A stretch of DNA of 64,000 nucleotides from Wolfiporia cocos (taxonomy: Eukaryota; Basidiomycota; Agaricomycetes; Polyporales; Phaeolaceae): assembly GCA_029448655.1 (NCBI GenBank), contig JACCLO010000012.1, positions 434,001-498,000 of the forward strand, given 5' to 3'. The position numbers were made by a program, and so were the translations under genes. Numbering within the stretch: the first letter of the stretch is position 1; each line of letters begins with the position of its first letter. A model generated the notes under the pieces. It did no database searches and had not been told where the DNA came from. It worked only from the letters and a program-made list of their open reading frames with translations. Of the stretch, positions 1 through 11,293 are shown piece by piece.

Positions 1-1377
1 ACTTCGATATTGAACGGTGCTTACATGACGTAGGCAACGCCAAAGCTGCCTCAAGGTTCGCACGATGCCTCCTCTTGCGCATGGTGGCAAGAAATATCAG
101 TGCGGAAACTATCGCAACCGCCAGTACTGCGCCGATCTAGCCAATCACGAAAGTAATTAGTACGTTGTAACCCATAGCTTGTCGATAGACGCACCGTGGC
201 CCCAGCGATGACGCCTCCTTGGACCGAATGTGACTGTGCCCGGCTCGTCGAGACAGCACCGGCAGATGATGTTGGTTTTGAGGAAGTACTGCTGGAAGAA
301 GCAGTAGCGCTGTCAATCAGAATAGTAGTGAGTCATTCAGATTCCTTGGAAAGCGATCATGGCAGAGTAACTCTCACCTCGGCACGGCATCATAGGCGAC
401 AACAGAGGCAAGGTTGAATGTGGAACCCGTATTTGTGATTACAACATTGTACGTCTCCGACCGATTCATGCCCGTCGCAAGAAACTTGAGCTGATTCAAG
501 GCTGTCCATTGGGATTTGGGACTATATCGCTGTGTTGACGCATTTGGCAGATACGAAGGAGTCGGCTGGCCGGGTATGGTTACATTTACCGTAAACAGAC
601 CTTGCTGATAGTCGTCGCTGCCGTAGAGTGCAAAGCCGACACTCTCATTCAGATTGAACGACACTGTGGAGCCAACCTGGTTCGTCTCAATGCACGGATA
701 TGAGTGCTGCTGATCAGTGTACAAGATCTCCGGAGACCATCCCGTCCCATTCGCAGAAAAGAATGGATTTCCTGTGATCTGAAATTGCTCTATTGTCGTG
801 TTGATAGTTCTCTGCTCAAGGATCGTCCTGCGGGACTTGAGGTTCTATTTAGACATCAAACGCAACTGAGATTACCACTTGCCCTGGCTCGCCCATACCC
901 ACAGTGATGGTCGCGCCGGTGATGGAAGCAACCGTGCTATTCTTGATCACTGTGAGATTGACCTGATGAGGCCCGTACGGCAGTCCGTCTTTTCCGAATA
1001 ATACGCCATTGGTGGCGCCCGTGCCCACCGTGGGCGACCCGTCGTCAATCTGGACAGTATATGCTCCATCCTCCATGGTGCCGTCGAACCAGATACCTGT
1101 ACCCGTCCAATCGACTAATAAATACGCGCCAATAAATGTCGTATTATGTGAGCTTGTCTGTTGAGGATGTATCGTGATCAAGAATGTAGTTTCCAGTGAG
1201 GTCTACAGTGCTTACTCCTATGCCGAAGTTGTTACTGGTCGACCAGTCTGCGTAATTGCTTCCCGAATAGGTGACGTTCCACATCGTGTTAAGAGGTCCA
1301 TCACGCTGAGGAAAGAAACGCAAAAAGGCCGATTGGTCTGACAAGGAAATGTTGTAAAGGGCAGGTGTGGACGACAT
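1..1377 (-). CDS. Single-pass membrane protein with large glycosylated ectodomain, paralogue 1 (partial)
   Basis: Five exons can be placed on the minus strand: 1377-1216, 1157-883, 827-378, 309-195 and 136 to about 28, after which a GTAAGC donor leads out of the window, so the cytoplasmic tail is missing. The ATG at 1377 is chosen because GAGCAG(A/T)ATG is conserved before the start of the intact paralogue at 29034. Exons 1-3 encode an ectodomain with many N-x-S/T sites; conserved blocks include SALYN-type opening, GAYLLVDWTGTGIWFDG and FALYGSDDYQQGLF. A Ser/Thr-rich linker follows, then one hydrophobic helix (IGAVLAVAIVSALIFLAT) and a basic RKRRHR stop-transfer. Intron 2 has a GC donor (GG|GCAAGT) instead of GT. 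No signal peptide is visible, as in the paralogues. I do not know the function; a surface sensor or adhesion role is only a guess. No frame breaks were seen in the part present. Confidence 0.75.
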
Positions 1378-1419
1378 TCTGCTCATCCATAGCAAAAGGT
1401 CATGAGCGGCGATACTCAA

Positions 1420-2592
1420 CAGCTATGTTCTGACTCACAAAAGAAACCTTTATTTAGACAGATCAATTCATGCGAATGCGAGGTGCCGGATGGAACTATT
1501 GGTAGAAGAGATGGCGGGGGCGAAACGGAGCAGGAACATGTAGCTCTCATACTTAATGCATTTCCAAGAGATCTGCATCAAGGATCGTTAATTACCGACC
1601 TCGATCCGGGAAGATCAGAACATATAGTCCTTATAAAAACCTACCCCTCGTTGCTCGCGTAATGCCGACACGCCTTGATCAAGTATGGGCGGGCGTTGTT
1701 CTCGGCGCTGTCAACCTGAAACAGACGTCGAGACGTAACCACTTCTTTTACATCAGTGTGTATAATAGGCTTGTCGAACATACAGCAACACGAGTAGTGT
1801 GCAAGGCTCACTTATTGTGAGAGGAAAAGGGAACTGTCAAAGTACGGTGGGTTCGCGCCCTGTAGTGACACGATGCGCCGCGGCTAGCGATTCCTCTGTG
1901 CATTTGCAGGGCGCTTATCGAGGACCCTGTTCCTAGGCGTCGCGAGCGGGTGCCTTGCCTTGCATACTTCCTTTGCTCGCTGCTCGCTGCTAGAGCTCAT
2001 TTATTGCACTATATCAGTGGGCAAGGTGATCCAGCACGTCGAGCTCTCTCACCAGACCGCTCTCCGGTCGAATCGTCCGTTCCGCACGCAGGATCGGCTT
2101 CAGGAGTTCCTCGGTCACATAATCGACAATACTAGTTATCTACCCCCTCCTCTCCGACCCATGACGAGAGCAAAAGCCCGAGGAACGTTCTGACGCTTAT
2201 CGGGAGAAGACACGCAGAGTGCGCGGCCGCGGCAAATCTTCAGCACCCAGTTTCATGGTCAAGATTGAGGCCGCGCAATGCGGGATCTAAGTTTTGATAC
2301 CGGATCATGTGCGTATCAGCGCCTTTCTAGCCTGATGTTGGGGTTGGTAAATTGCTCCTGTACATTCTACATCTCATTATACACATATAGTCTGTTCACG
2401 AAGTCAGACAGAGACTGCACCAAATATGACAATAGCTTTGTCAAACAACGCGAAGACAGAGTGCTGAGACAGATAGAGCGAGAACTACACATCTGCCAAG
2501 AGAGTATTCTGAGAGTTCGAGGCCAGGGCGAGGTCAAATCAGTGGCGATCAGCTAATCAGAATTACACATCTAGGGCTGGTGGTACGTTTCC
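1420..2592. other. Intergenic region upstream of paralogue 1; no recognised gene
   Basis: This lies 5' of paralogue 1. Read on the minus strand it has a TATA-like TTTTTATAA at about 1632-1641, roughly 260 bp upstream of the start codon. A short open frame at 1960-2193 (+) contains a plausible protein-like stretch around GKVIQHVELSHQ and ends in PMTRAKARGTF, but I recognise no family and it may be a gene remnant. Nothing else was identified. Confidence 0.35.
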
Positions 2593-3390
2593 CTAGTCTC
2601 GTCCCCAGACCTTGCACGTGGCTGCTGCCACTCGGGAGGACCCGAGCGGAGTGCGAAAAACATATTGCAGGTGCCACTGGTATAAGGTCTGGTGGGTTTT
2701 GTCAGGGCGGGTGTAGGTGACCCCGTCTCGTGATCGCGACGCTGGCCTACAGCGCGACGCGCATCCTCACAATTGTACTTGTATGCTACCTGATTTCGCA
2801 GAATCACTGTCATAATGCCCTCTAAGCAAACTCACGCAGACTGCGACGTTAACGATATGCTCAATGCGGCGCGTACTGTGGCCGAGAAATGTTGCCAATA
2901 TTATACTCATCCGCAGATACACGCCGCTTAGTCACCGAGAAATTCCAAAACGTATTTGGGGCTGACAGAGTGCAGTACGACTGGCAGCTTGATGTCAGGG
3001 AGGCACTGCTGCTGCACCTAGACTCCGTTGTCACTGCCGGCACAGGATCGGGCAAAACTGGACTGGTTTTGATGTCTGATGAGATGGTGGCAAAGTCGTG
3101 ATTGTCGTTGTTAAGCTCAGACATTATGATTTAAAGTGATAAGATGGTGCAGTACGGCATAGACGCGGCCAGCTACGCTTCGCGTGCGTTTGTGAGCTCA
3201 TCGAGTGCGACGCGTCGCGCGCTGTACGCCACGCCAGCATCGCGGTCACGAGACGGGGTCATCTACACCCGCCCTGACAAAACCCACCAGACCTTATACC
3301 AGTGGCACCTGCAATATGTTTTTCGCACTCCGCCCGGACATGTCCGGGCTGCAGGTGCCACGTGAGGTATAAGGTCTGGAACCGAGACTA
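2593..3390 (+). mobile_element. TIR element (hAT-like, Pack-type) carrying a helicase fragment
   Basis: Arms of about 160 bp (2594-2752 and 3238-3390) are inverted copies of each other; both contain the complementary versions of GGTATAAGGTCTGGTGGGTT. The tips read TAGTCTCG on both ends. An 8-bp direct repeat ACGTTTCC flanks the element (2585-2592 and 3391-3398), with one extra C at the left tip. Eight-bp duplications are characteristic of hAT transposition. The interior (2815-3101) is the start of a DEAD/RecQ-like helicase gene rather than a transposase, so the element is non-autonomous and seems to have captured host or transposon coding sequence. Confidence 0.7.
2815..3101 (+). pseudogene. 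5' fragment of a RecQ/DEAD-type helicase gene inside the TIR element
   Basis: From the ATG at 2815 the frame reads MPSKQTHADCDVNDMLNAAR and continues to about 2925, where it hits a stop. The adjacent frame carries on without a break in sense: KFQNVFGADRVQYDWQLDV, then ALLLHLDSVVTAGTGSGKT. The DWQLDV block and the Walker A AGTGSGKT are typical of the N-terminal part of RecQ-like helicases. The similarity ends immediately after Walker A and the frame closes at 3101. So this is the first roughly 90 codons of a helicase with one frameshift, lacking DEAH/DEAD and every C-terminal motif. Which helicase (telomere-linked RecQ or other) cannot be told from this piece. Confidence 0.65.
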
Positions 3391-3398
3391 ACGTTTCC

Positions 3399-3767
3399 CC
3401 ACCCGCGAGCAGTCATCAAGTCCGCCAAAGCATGAACAGGTACTCATCTCATCTCCAGGGCTCGAGTGCGAGCCACCAATTGTTCACCCCAGTACCTTTC
3501 CAGCACCGATAGCTCGTGGAACTCGATATCGAGCTCTTATGTCGTCCATCATGCAGGCGATTCTGCACAGTGTTTATTCCTCGAGATTGGACGTCTAGAT
3601 CACTGTGTCAGAAGCATAAGTCAGTCTTGCGTAGAAATGGGCGAGACGCGAGATGGCAGAACACTCGAAGACCTACGGCTGTGGCGCACGTGCGATCGCT
3701 GACAGAGGGTGGCTGTCTTGCTCATCCCATGGTCTACGGCAACTCATCTTCATTAAGGCTCAGACGC
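3399..3767. other. No recognised gene between two TIR elements
   Basis: Open frames at 3466-3702 and 3516-3788 (+) overlap and neither resembles a family I know. The stretch is probably the host sequence into which the hAT element inserted; it resumes at 8293. Confidence 0.3.
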
Positions 3768-3973
3768 GTAGCCATTAGGGCGCGGTGAAATAGAGAGGGC
3801 TAAATAGCAGCTGCTATTTAGCAGGTGTAATTTACATGTAAATTACGGTTAAATAGAGAAGGGCCCGAAATCGTGTGTTAAATAGGGTTAAATAGACAGG
3901 CGCTCGCCGCCGTCACTGCCGCATGCTGACTGTATTATGAAAATAGGACGCGCCCCCACAAAATTGTAATCAA

Positions 3974-6900
3974 GTGAGATTACAATCTAAGCGAGCAGGC
4001 GTTGTATCGCTTTGTTTGAGAGCGCCCCTTGTTGACGACGTACTATTGCCCATGGAATTGCTCCAGAGTAGACTCACTCGGCTCCACCAATACTTGCAGA
4101 TCCTCCCACACAGCCTACCATTCAAGTCTCTTCATGATTCAAAGCTGGCTTCATTTGGACTTGATCTAGAATGGCTACAAGAAGAAGGCAAATGGGCAGC
4201 ACTCAATCAAGCATTAGAATCACGGCTTGGAGCACGTACATTTGGCCCCAGAAATACCTTCATCATAGATGAGAGGGGTCCCGGCATGGAGTCGCTTGCA
4301 GATATCTTCGACAAGTATGCCGCAGAATTTGGCGATAACGAACTGTTCATGAAATGGGTCGATGACTCAATACATGCAGCAGAAGATACCTATGAAGCCG
4401 CGGGACTACCAGTGAGTAGAGTGCAGCTACAGATTGTATATATGCACTCATAGTGAGAGTTTTCTTCAGCTACCACAGCTTACCTCATTCTCTCTGAGTA
4501 CCAAGATCAAGCTTCATGTTGCCGGAACCGCTGGCACGGGCAATGTGGGCCCTTTGCCACTGTTATTACTTGGAAAGAGGAAAGATACAGTGCCTGATGA
4601 TTAGGCCGCCAAGAAGATCAAACGTATGAATGGTGCCACAGCGAAGGCCAAGATGCCTGCCAAACCTGACACAAAGATTCTTTCCTCATTTGATGACCCG
4701 AGCTTCAGTGACTGTGATGAAGGGCTGGATGAGCGTGGTGGGGGTATTAAGCTCAACCCTATCTTGACTCAAGTCTCGAGACTCTGCTATCCCATCAGTG
4801 GCAAACAGTCTTGTGACATACTCACAAAGTGGGTGTGCTGCATTGGCAGTAGTGGATGTCACAAGTCTTGGGCTATTCCCCGGAACTTAAAGCATGTCAT
4901 CACATGCATCAGAATGTGGGTATGTGCCTGCTGCACTGTGGCGCACAGCAAAGGAGATTATTGCTGGAAAATCAAATGTAGCGTTGATGGGCATTGATGG
5001 AATCGGACATCGCAGTACTCCCAGTCAGTACTCCACCCCCACAGATACTGACAATGAAGGTGATAATGAAGATCAAGGAACCCCGGGGGTAGCATTGATG
5101 CGGGTACAGAGTGAGGCAAGTGCCATGGAGCAGTTCAAACATGAAGGGAGGAAGGAGCTGAAGCTTGTGGGAGACCATGCACTTGCGGTGATGCTAGCAT
5201 GCAACGGTATTTCTCCACGTTTGGTCGATGATCCTTCCTTCAAGGCTTTCGTGGATGTGATTGGATGTGGGAGATATCAAGGCCCTAGCTCCACAACAGT
5301 CCGCGACGGACTTTTTCCCACAGAGGCTGCTAGAATCCAAGTCAATCTCAGGAAGTACCTGTCCGGTGTCAAAGATCTCACGCTTTCATTTGACGGAGGA
5401 AAGATACGCAAACCGCGGGGAATATACACAGTTCATCTTGCTACTCCAGAGCGAAGGGTCTTCTTAATGGATTTGAACGATGCATCACGTGTCAGCCACA
5501 TGGCACATTACATTGTCGAGATTCTTACACCGGTATGAGTATATCCTATCCTTCTCAATTACTGTCTCATGACATTGATAATATGTAGATCATCAATGAT
5601 GTTGGTGCCTCTAATATTTCCGCCGTTGTCTCAGACAACACTGGCAATACCTGTAAAGCTCGCGAGCTTCTATGCAAAGACTACGAGCATATTCTCAATC
5701 TCCAAGATGCCTGTCATGAGATGAACCTGGCCATAGGACAAATATGTGAATTGCCGGAGTTCAGGGAGGTATGATGCTAATTTGATCACATCGCACAACC
5801 ATTATAACAGTAGCTAGGTTATTGCGGACATGAGAGCAGTCATTGCTTTTATGAACAAGTCTACATATGTGAGGGAGCATTTCGATGATGCACGGAAAGT
5901 GCACAAGATCACGCATGGCTTGATGTCTATTGGTGAGACTCGATTCAGCTCCCTCACTTGGGCAACATTCTCACTACGCCAATGCTTACCTGCACTTCAT
6001 GTGATTGCAGGCAAGCTTGATTTGGCTATTCATGTCGATGTTCCAGTGAGTTGAGCCAATTGTTCTTGAATACGGCTAGCACTCACATGGTTCCTTGTGA
6101 CAGTCAAAAAAATCTATATTCGACCTTCACTCGGTTGACACCCTTGCATTTGAACTAGACCTCTCAAAATTCATCGCCGTTACTATACCATTTGCAAGGG
6201 CAATCAAGTGTTTGGAATCTACGCATTCAAGTCCTGCAGATGTCTACTTGTTCTGGCTCACCGTCATTGCCCAACTCGAATATCAGATGACTCACAACCA
6301 TAGCAAGCTTCCGGCACAGGTGACCGAAGCCATTTGTGCAATCACAAACCATAGGTTCAATGGTATGATCAATAATGCACCCATGGACATCTATATCGTG
6401 GCATTCTTTTTGGATCCATGTGAGTAGCCCAAGTCATATAGTAGATCACTTAATGCTCACCAAGATGACAATGGCAGGCTAACGTGGTGCAGCAATTTTC
6501 AAGAAGATCAATCCACTTTCCGTCCCGCCAATCTCTCTATCTAAATATACATCAAATGACGAGTTAGCAGACGATGTTATATTAAGACGAGTCGGATTGG
6601 CCTTACAGGGACTGCTCAAAAATGAATACGGAAGTATTGTACCGAACCTTCAGGGTGATGTGATGTGCACAGCTATGGAAACACGAAACCCACTCCTTGC
6701 GCATCTCATGCCCAGATGAGCACTGAAAGCACTGCGGTCAGAGCTTCGTGCATATCTGAAGAAGCGTGAGCCATTTGATCGCGCACTGCATGAGGGACGC
6801 ACCGTGCGTGATGTCACAGACTTACGTCTGTGCGACCCCTGGGCTCAGGAGGGATCCTACATGCATGCACAAGCATGAAACACCACCGCGACAGCGGTGA

Positions 6901-8078
6901 CCCCATTGGCCATTAACCCTATTGGTACGGGACATCCTAATAGGAGTCCACTGGGAGTACCGAGGGTACTCCGCTAGGGCGACATAACGTGGTGACATCT
7001 CACAGCGAGGCAGACGGGATAGGGGCCCTGGGCCAGTAGAGCACACAGTGATAGTAAGAGAGGGGCCAAGGCCCAATGACGAGAATCTCTAAGATGGGTT
7101 GTATGACCCATCTGCTACTGCTTATATACATGTGGATCCAGTGGAACGAGTCGCCCTAAAGTACGGGCCCGTGCGCACGTAACTACGAGTGACTGTGATG
7201 TTACACTACATGTAACGAAGAGGTGACCTTACACGTGAGTACCTGGTACGCGTGCTCCCTGACGAGCACTCATCTACTAGGTCAGGTGGTCTGTGGAGGT
7301 ATCTAGGGCACGATGAGGAAGTAACTAAGTAAAGAGGGGCACGTGTGCGCACAGCGGCACCCATATAGCATAGCGAGGGATGCAGGGACCACCTACGGGA
7401 TATCCGTGACACGTGACTGGTGGGTTAAGGTGCAAAAAGATGATGATGCAAGAGTTCTTGGTGTGAGCCAACTTATCTGTCCACTGATCATGCATGATGA
7501 CATACCTTGGCTAGGCTCTCGCAATCAAGATATACTCGGTTATCCAAAATTCAATGGCTGACGAGATAACAATGTCAAACATTACATGGCTTAATTCGGC
7601 GCGGCGGGCTTCGCAGAATGTCCCAACCATACATGACCAACTTACAATTCACCAGTGGCATCGCTACGATCCCACTGTGAGTGCATAAGTTCTTGAGTCG
7701 AGATGCCTGCTAATGAGATAGCAGAAAGACGAGACCATGCCACCGAAGGCACCGACCGTGAAGTGGCGCGATATCAAAGCGACTATCCACAATGGTTATC
7801 AAGCAGAATCTGATGAATATGAGGGCGACGATGGCACATCAAAGGCGCTGCTGTCAGTGGCAGACGTATTGAATGATAGCTGTGACTACGAGCGTGTGGA
7901 GAGGCGCACCTTCACAGCAGCAGAGATAGTGGACCTGCAGTCACTGGTGCTCTTGGATGTTCTATCTGACACTATGTCAGAAAGACGGCTCATAAGCAGG
8001 CCTGTAGAGAAGGAGAAAGAGAAGGAGAAGTCTCAGCACCAAGATACGGAGAAGTTGGACTGGGATGAGTGGGTATAG
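3974..8078 (+). pseudogene. hAT-family transposase, broken
   Basis: Pieces run in order: an N-terminal region (3974-4415), a BED-type zinc-finger remnant with CHKSWAIPRNLKHVITC near 4855-4905, a DUF659-type core (4894-5538, with LTLSFDGGK), a segment with DNTGNTCKARELL (5630-5770), SIGETRFSSLTWATFSLRQC (5930-5985), and the hAT dimerisation domain DWWVKVQKDDDARVLGV followed by SMADEITMSNITWLNS (7410-7600). A C-terminal tail is at 7737-8078. Small introns with GT/AG ends separate several exons. Breaks: an in-frame TAG near 4602, a frameshift in the zinc finger near 4895, a solo LTR between VRD and WWV at 6812-7411, and a frameshift near 7525. It cannot make a working transposase as it stands. 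Being inside the 3776-8284 TIRs, it is the element's own gene. Confidence 0.85.
6812..7411 (-). mobile_element. Solo LTR in the hAT transposase
   Basis: Starts TGTCACAGAC and ends CCGTGACA, with 5-bp duplication CGTGA at 6807-6811 and 7412-7416. On the minus strand it has the U3 pair TGCGCACGGGCC/CTTTAGGGC and a CATGTATATAAG TATA box followed by an AGATGGG...CCCATCT palindrome. Excising it and one CGTGA restores the transposase frame VRDWWVKVQKDDD. Confidence 0.9.
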
Positions 8079-8516
8079 GTGCACGATGAGGTGGTGTCTA
8101 TTTGATGCTAATTAGTGCTATTTTACCCACTAAATAGTGCTAAATAGTCCGGGGTCCCCGGGGGCATAGCCCCCGGTCCCCCTTGCTAATTAGCTGTTAA
8201 TTACACATGTTAAATAGGCCCTCACCAAGGGCCATTGCTATTTAGCTGTTAAATAGACCACGATCTCTATTTCACCGCACCCTAGTAGCCATGTCACTGT
8301 CCGATGGAACATCCGTCACGAACTTAGATACCACATTGTGTGCTTGTCCATCTGGGTCGTCATGTTCCAGCTGATTCTCCACGCTTAGCAGCACGAACGT
8401 TTGGTGATGAGCCCGGGTAGCTCAGGTCTGCGAGTGCCTGCTAGCTGCAACTCGTCAGCAAACTTGTTTAGTTTGCATACAAAACAACATACCTAGAGTA
8501 CGGTGAGCCGTGGACC

Positions 8517-9156
8517 TAATGATGTGCCGGCCCGGCCTGGCTTGAAAGCCCCTGGCTTTGGCCCGGCTTTGGACGGCCTTGGCTTTTCAAAACCTCAAGC
8601 CGGGCCCCCATTGATGGCCCACGGCTTGGCCCAGCCTGGCCTGGGGCTTGCCCGGGGCCTGGCACTGTGAGGATAATCATCACTGTAGCCACACAAACTT
8701 ATAACATACCTTCTCCAACTATCTTCTGACGAAGCCAAGCTCCAGTATCTTCAATAATTAGTGAATTATAGTGTGAAATCATCATTTCACTGGCACAGTG
8801 CTCTGTGGCATGCCTTCCAAATGGGGTATTGTATAGGTGCCCAAAAGTGAGTGACAGGCTTCAGCACCAAGAATTCAATCCATGGGACTATCCTCTAGCT
8901 TGAATTTAAAGATATAGAGATAATACATTGGAATATAGCATACTGCTCCTATATATATCCTTATATCATAGTTACTAGACATTTTATCTGTTAGAGCTTT
9001 CAGGCCCGGGGCTCACGGCTTGGCCTGGCCCGGCTTGAGACACAAGCCGGGCCCTGGGCCATCTCAAGCCGTGGTGTAGGGCCCAGCCTGGCCCGGCCCA
9101 AGTAGGGCTTGGCCCTGCCCGGCCTATGGCCCAAAGCCGGGCCTGGCACATCACTA
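8517..9156. mobile_element. GC-rich hAT-type MITE
   Basis: Ends are inverted (TAATGATGTGCCGGCCCGGC on the left; reverse complement of the right end TAGTGATGTGCCAGGCCCGG). An 8-bp duplication CGTGGACC lies at 8509-8516 and 9157-9164. Each terminal 150 bp is packed with GGCCCGGC/GCCTGGC and AAGCCGGGCC units in both orientations; the central 350 bp is AT-rich with no ORF. It is non-autonomous. Confidence 0.85.
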
Positions 9157-9164
9157 CGTGGACC

Positions 9165-9634
9165 TATTGTTGGCCACTATTGTGCACGCCGGTTGTGCCA
9201 GGTCAAGACCGTAAAGGCGATGATCCATCATGGCGATGGCCACTGAATTGTCGTGTTCCGTCAGTCAAAGTCACACCCCATGTTCAATATGGACTCATTA
9301 AACCTAGTCTGTTACCAGCTACACCGTCCTTTGTGGGTGCACCACATAATTTGGCAACTTCTATTGTTGGCAGAACAGGAGGGATGGCAGCATGAGACGT
9401 GTTCACGTTGTTCTGGTTCTGGATATTTGTTGCCACTCGGTGTGGCATCACCACTTGCGTGAGCTTAGGATTTTGACAGACTCAAGACCGTCATGCAAGA
9501 TACTCAAGAGATTCACTATCAGAGCCTCATGAAGATCCGTGGACGGGATCAACGGGGATCTCTTGTGGATGGTCGCAAGGAGAGATGGTTAGAGATTAGC
9601 GCTCAACTTGTCGTGTGTAGAACAAGACTGTAGC
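9165..9634. other. Host sequence between transposons; no recognised gene
   Basis: Overlapping open frames at 9126-9462 run on both sides of the MITE end, so they are unlikely to be one gene. No motif recognised. Confidence 0.3.
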
Positions 9635-9639
9635 CCGAT

Positions 9640-10197
9640 TGTCACGGATTATTGTACGTTCCGTCTACATCCCTCGCTATTGGTTTCATAGGCGCCGCTA
9701 TGCGCGCGTGCGCTTCCCTGTTCCCCAGCTTCCTCCAGCGTCTCGTTCCCTTCACCGTCTAGATCAGCTGACCTTGTAGATATTAGCGCCGTAGGGTGGC
9801 GCGCGTATCCGGTACTCACGTTACGGTCACAATAGTTACATTTAGCGTCACTTAGCACATGGTCCCTTAGATACAGTGCACGGGCCTCATCTTTAGGGTA
9901 GTACTAGTGGTTCCAACGCTCATGTATATATTACGACGGAATGTGGGCTTACTCCCCATTCCTAAGATTCTCGATAACTGGGCGTAGCCCCTTTCTTGCA
10001 TCTTGTCTGTGTGCGTCCGACTCGCTGGACTTCCCCCTCTTGTCTCGCTCGTCTGCGTTGCTCTGCCGCCTTTGTCCGTCACCCCTGCAAAGGGTATTAG
10101 GCAGGCCTATGACGACTTAGCTGCGTACCACGCGCCGACGCCTTGGGGGTTTCCCGGCATGTTAGCCGGTCCCACAGCCTTGTGTGAGTCTGTGTCA
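9640..10197 (+). mobile_element. Solo LTR
   Basis: TGTCACGGAT...GTCTGTGTCA with duplication CCGAT at 9635-9639 and 10198-10202. It has the U3 block GTGCACGGGCC/TTTAGGGTA, TATA CATGTATATATT and a GGAATGTGGGCTTACTCCCC palindrome typical of the other LTRs here. Confidence 0.85.
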
Positions 10198-10291
10198 CCG
10201 ATGGGTACATATTTGTGATTGCTGTGACCTGACGCGTTCCATCCTGGTCGCCGTGGCCGATATTCCAGCTCACCTTGTACGTTCATCTTTG

Positions 10292-11219
10292 TGTCACAGA
10301 CTTAGGTCTGGGGCATGCCCAGCTTATTTTTACAGGTTTCCTGGCCTTTTTGCGGCCCTTGGATCCCTTGTAAGCACCTCCCCATCTCCCTCTTACGTTA
10401 GACGCCAGACCCAGTAGATTAGATGAGATGTATGTACAGTGCCTGGGGTAGGCACGCTCTCACATCATGGTCACTATATGTCACAGTTTATTCTGCGACA
10501 TGAGGTATAGCGCGCAGGTATCACATGACCTGTTGGTATTCAACTAGGGAGCTTAGGTTACCACTGGGTATTCAAGAGTATATAGTACTGTAGTGTATTA
10601 CATAAGCGTTCCATTAGACTATTCCATAGGCGCTGCTTTAGGGTAGTCATCTAGGTAGTGGTGCGCTGCGTTGCATGTACTTAAGGCTCTCAAGTCTGAG
10701 GCGTACTCCTCAGACTTAACAATTTATCATAAGGGCGAGTCCCTCATTCATCCTTTACCTCTGCTGTGACAACTTGGCATACTTGTCTGAGTGGCTACAG
10801 ACATTCAACCACAGGAGGCGGCGCTAGACTTAGGCGGCAGGAAGTTTGGGTCACTATAGTTACATGTCGTTACATGCTACAGCATCGCCTTAGCTAACTA
10901 AGACACATGGACCCGTTAGTTTAGGGCAGCCATTACTGGCTTGCTATACGCACATGTATATAAGATGTAGAAGATGGGGCTTACTCCCCATCTTCAGGAT
11001 TTTTGGCAACTGGGCTAGGCCCCTTTCCATCCTGACTCCCTGCATGCCACCTTGCTAGCCGACTCCGACAGTCTCATCTCACCTCATACACGCTAGTCTG
11101 GTAGCTGCGTGATACAGCCTCATCAGCCGCCCCACATCTGTCTGTCACTGAGGATAAGGAGTTAGAGTCTTAGGGGCTCCCTGGCAGGGTCAGTCGCACA
11201 GTCTGGTGAGACTGTGTCA
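10292..11219 (+). mobile_element. Solo LTR (interrupted by a second LTR)
   Basis: TGTCACAGACTTAGGTCTGG...GACTGTGTCA with duplication CTTTG at 10287-10291 and 11220-11224. It is the same family as the minus-strand LTR at 38458-39004. That copy is 547 bp; removing the nested LTR and one 5-bp repeat leaves 548 bp here, which confirms the nesting. Confidence 0.88.
10479..10853 (+). mobile_element. Nested solo LTR inside the LTR at 10292
   Basis: Starts TGTCACAGTT and ends TTTGGGTCA; duplication CTATA at 10474-10478 and 10854-10858. The uninterrupted site is visible in the related LTR at 38458-39004, where GGTCACTATAGTTACATG is continuous on the minus strand. Has CATGTACTTAAG and an AGTCTGAGG...CCTCAGACT palindrome. 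Confidence 0.85.
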
Positions 11220-11293
11220 CTTTGTCCAAATGGTGCGGCGCCTATTTCCTTGCATTGCCTTATGCTTGAGACCATTATTGTAGACTGAGGCTG

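Larger units (their letters stand above)
3776..8284 (+). mobile_element. hAT DNA transposon, full-length but inactivated
   Basis: The ends are inverted: left TAGGGCGCGGTGAAATAGAG, and the reverse complement of the right end TAGGGTGCGGTGAAATAGAG. The 8-bp target duplication GTAGCCAT is intact at 3768-3775 and 8285-8292. Both subterminal regions are dense in TTAAATAG/CTATTTAA copies (about 3800-3900 and 8100-8280), likely transposase-binding repeats. Inside is a hAT transposase gene. The 4,509 bp include a 600-bp solo LTR plus its 5-bp duplication inserted at 6812. Confidence 0.9.

Noticed and set aside
8517..9156. GC-rich repeats as a CpG island or rDNA fragment
   Set aside because: Inverted symmetry and the CGTGGACC duplication identify a transposable element; no rRNA similarity.
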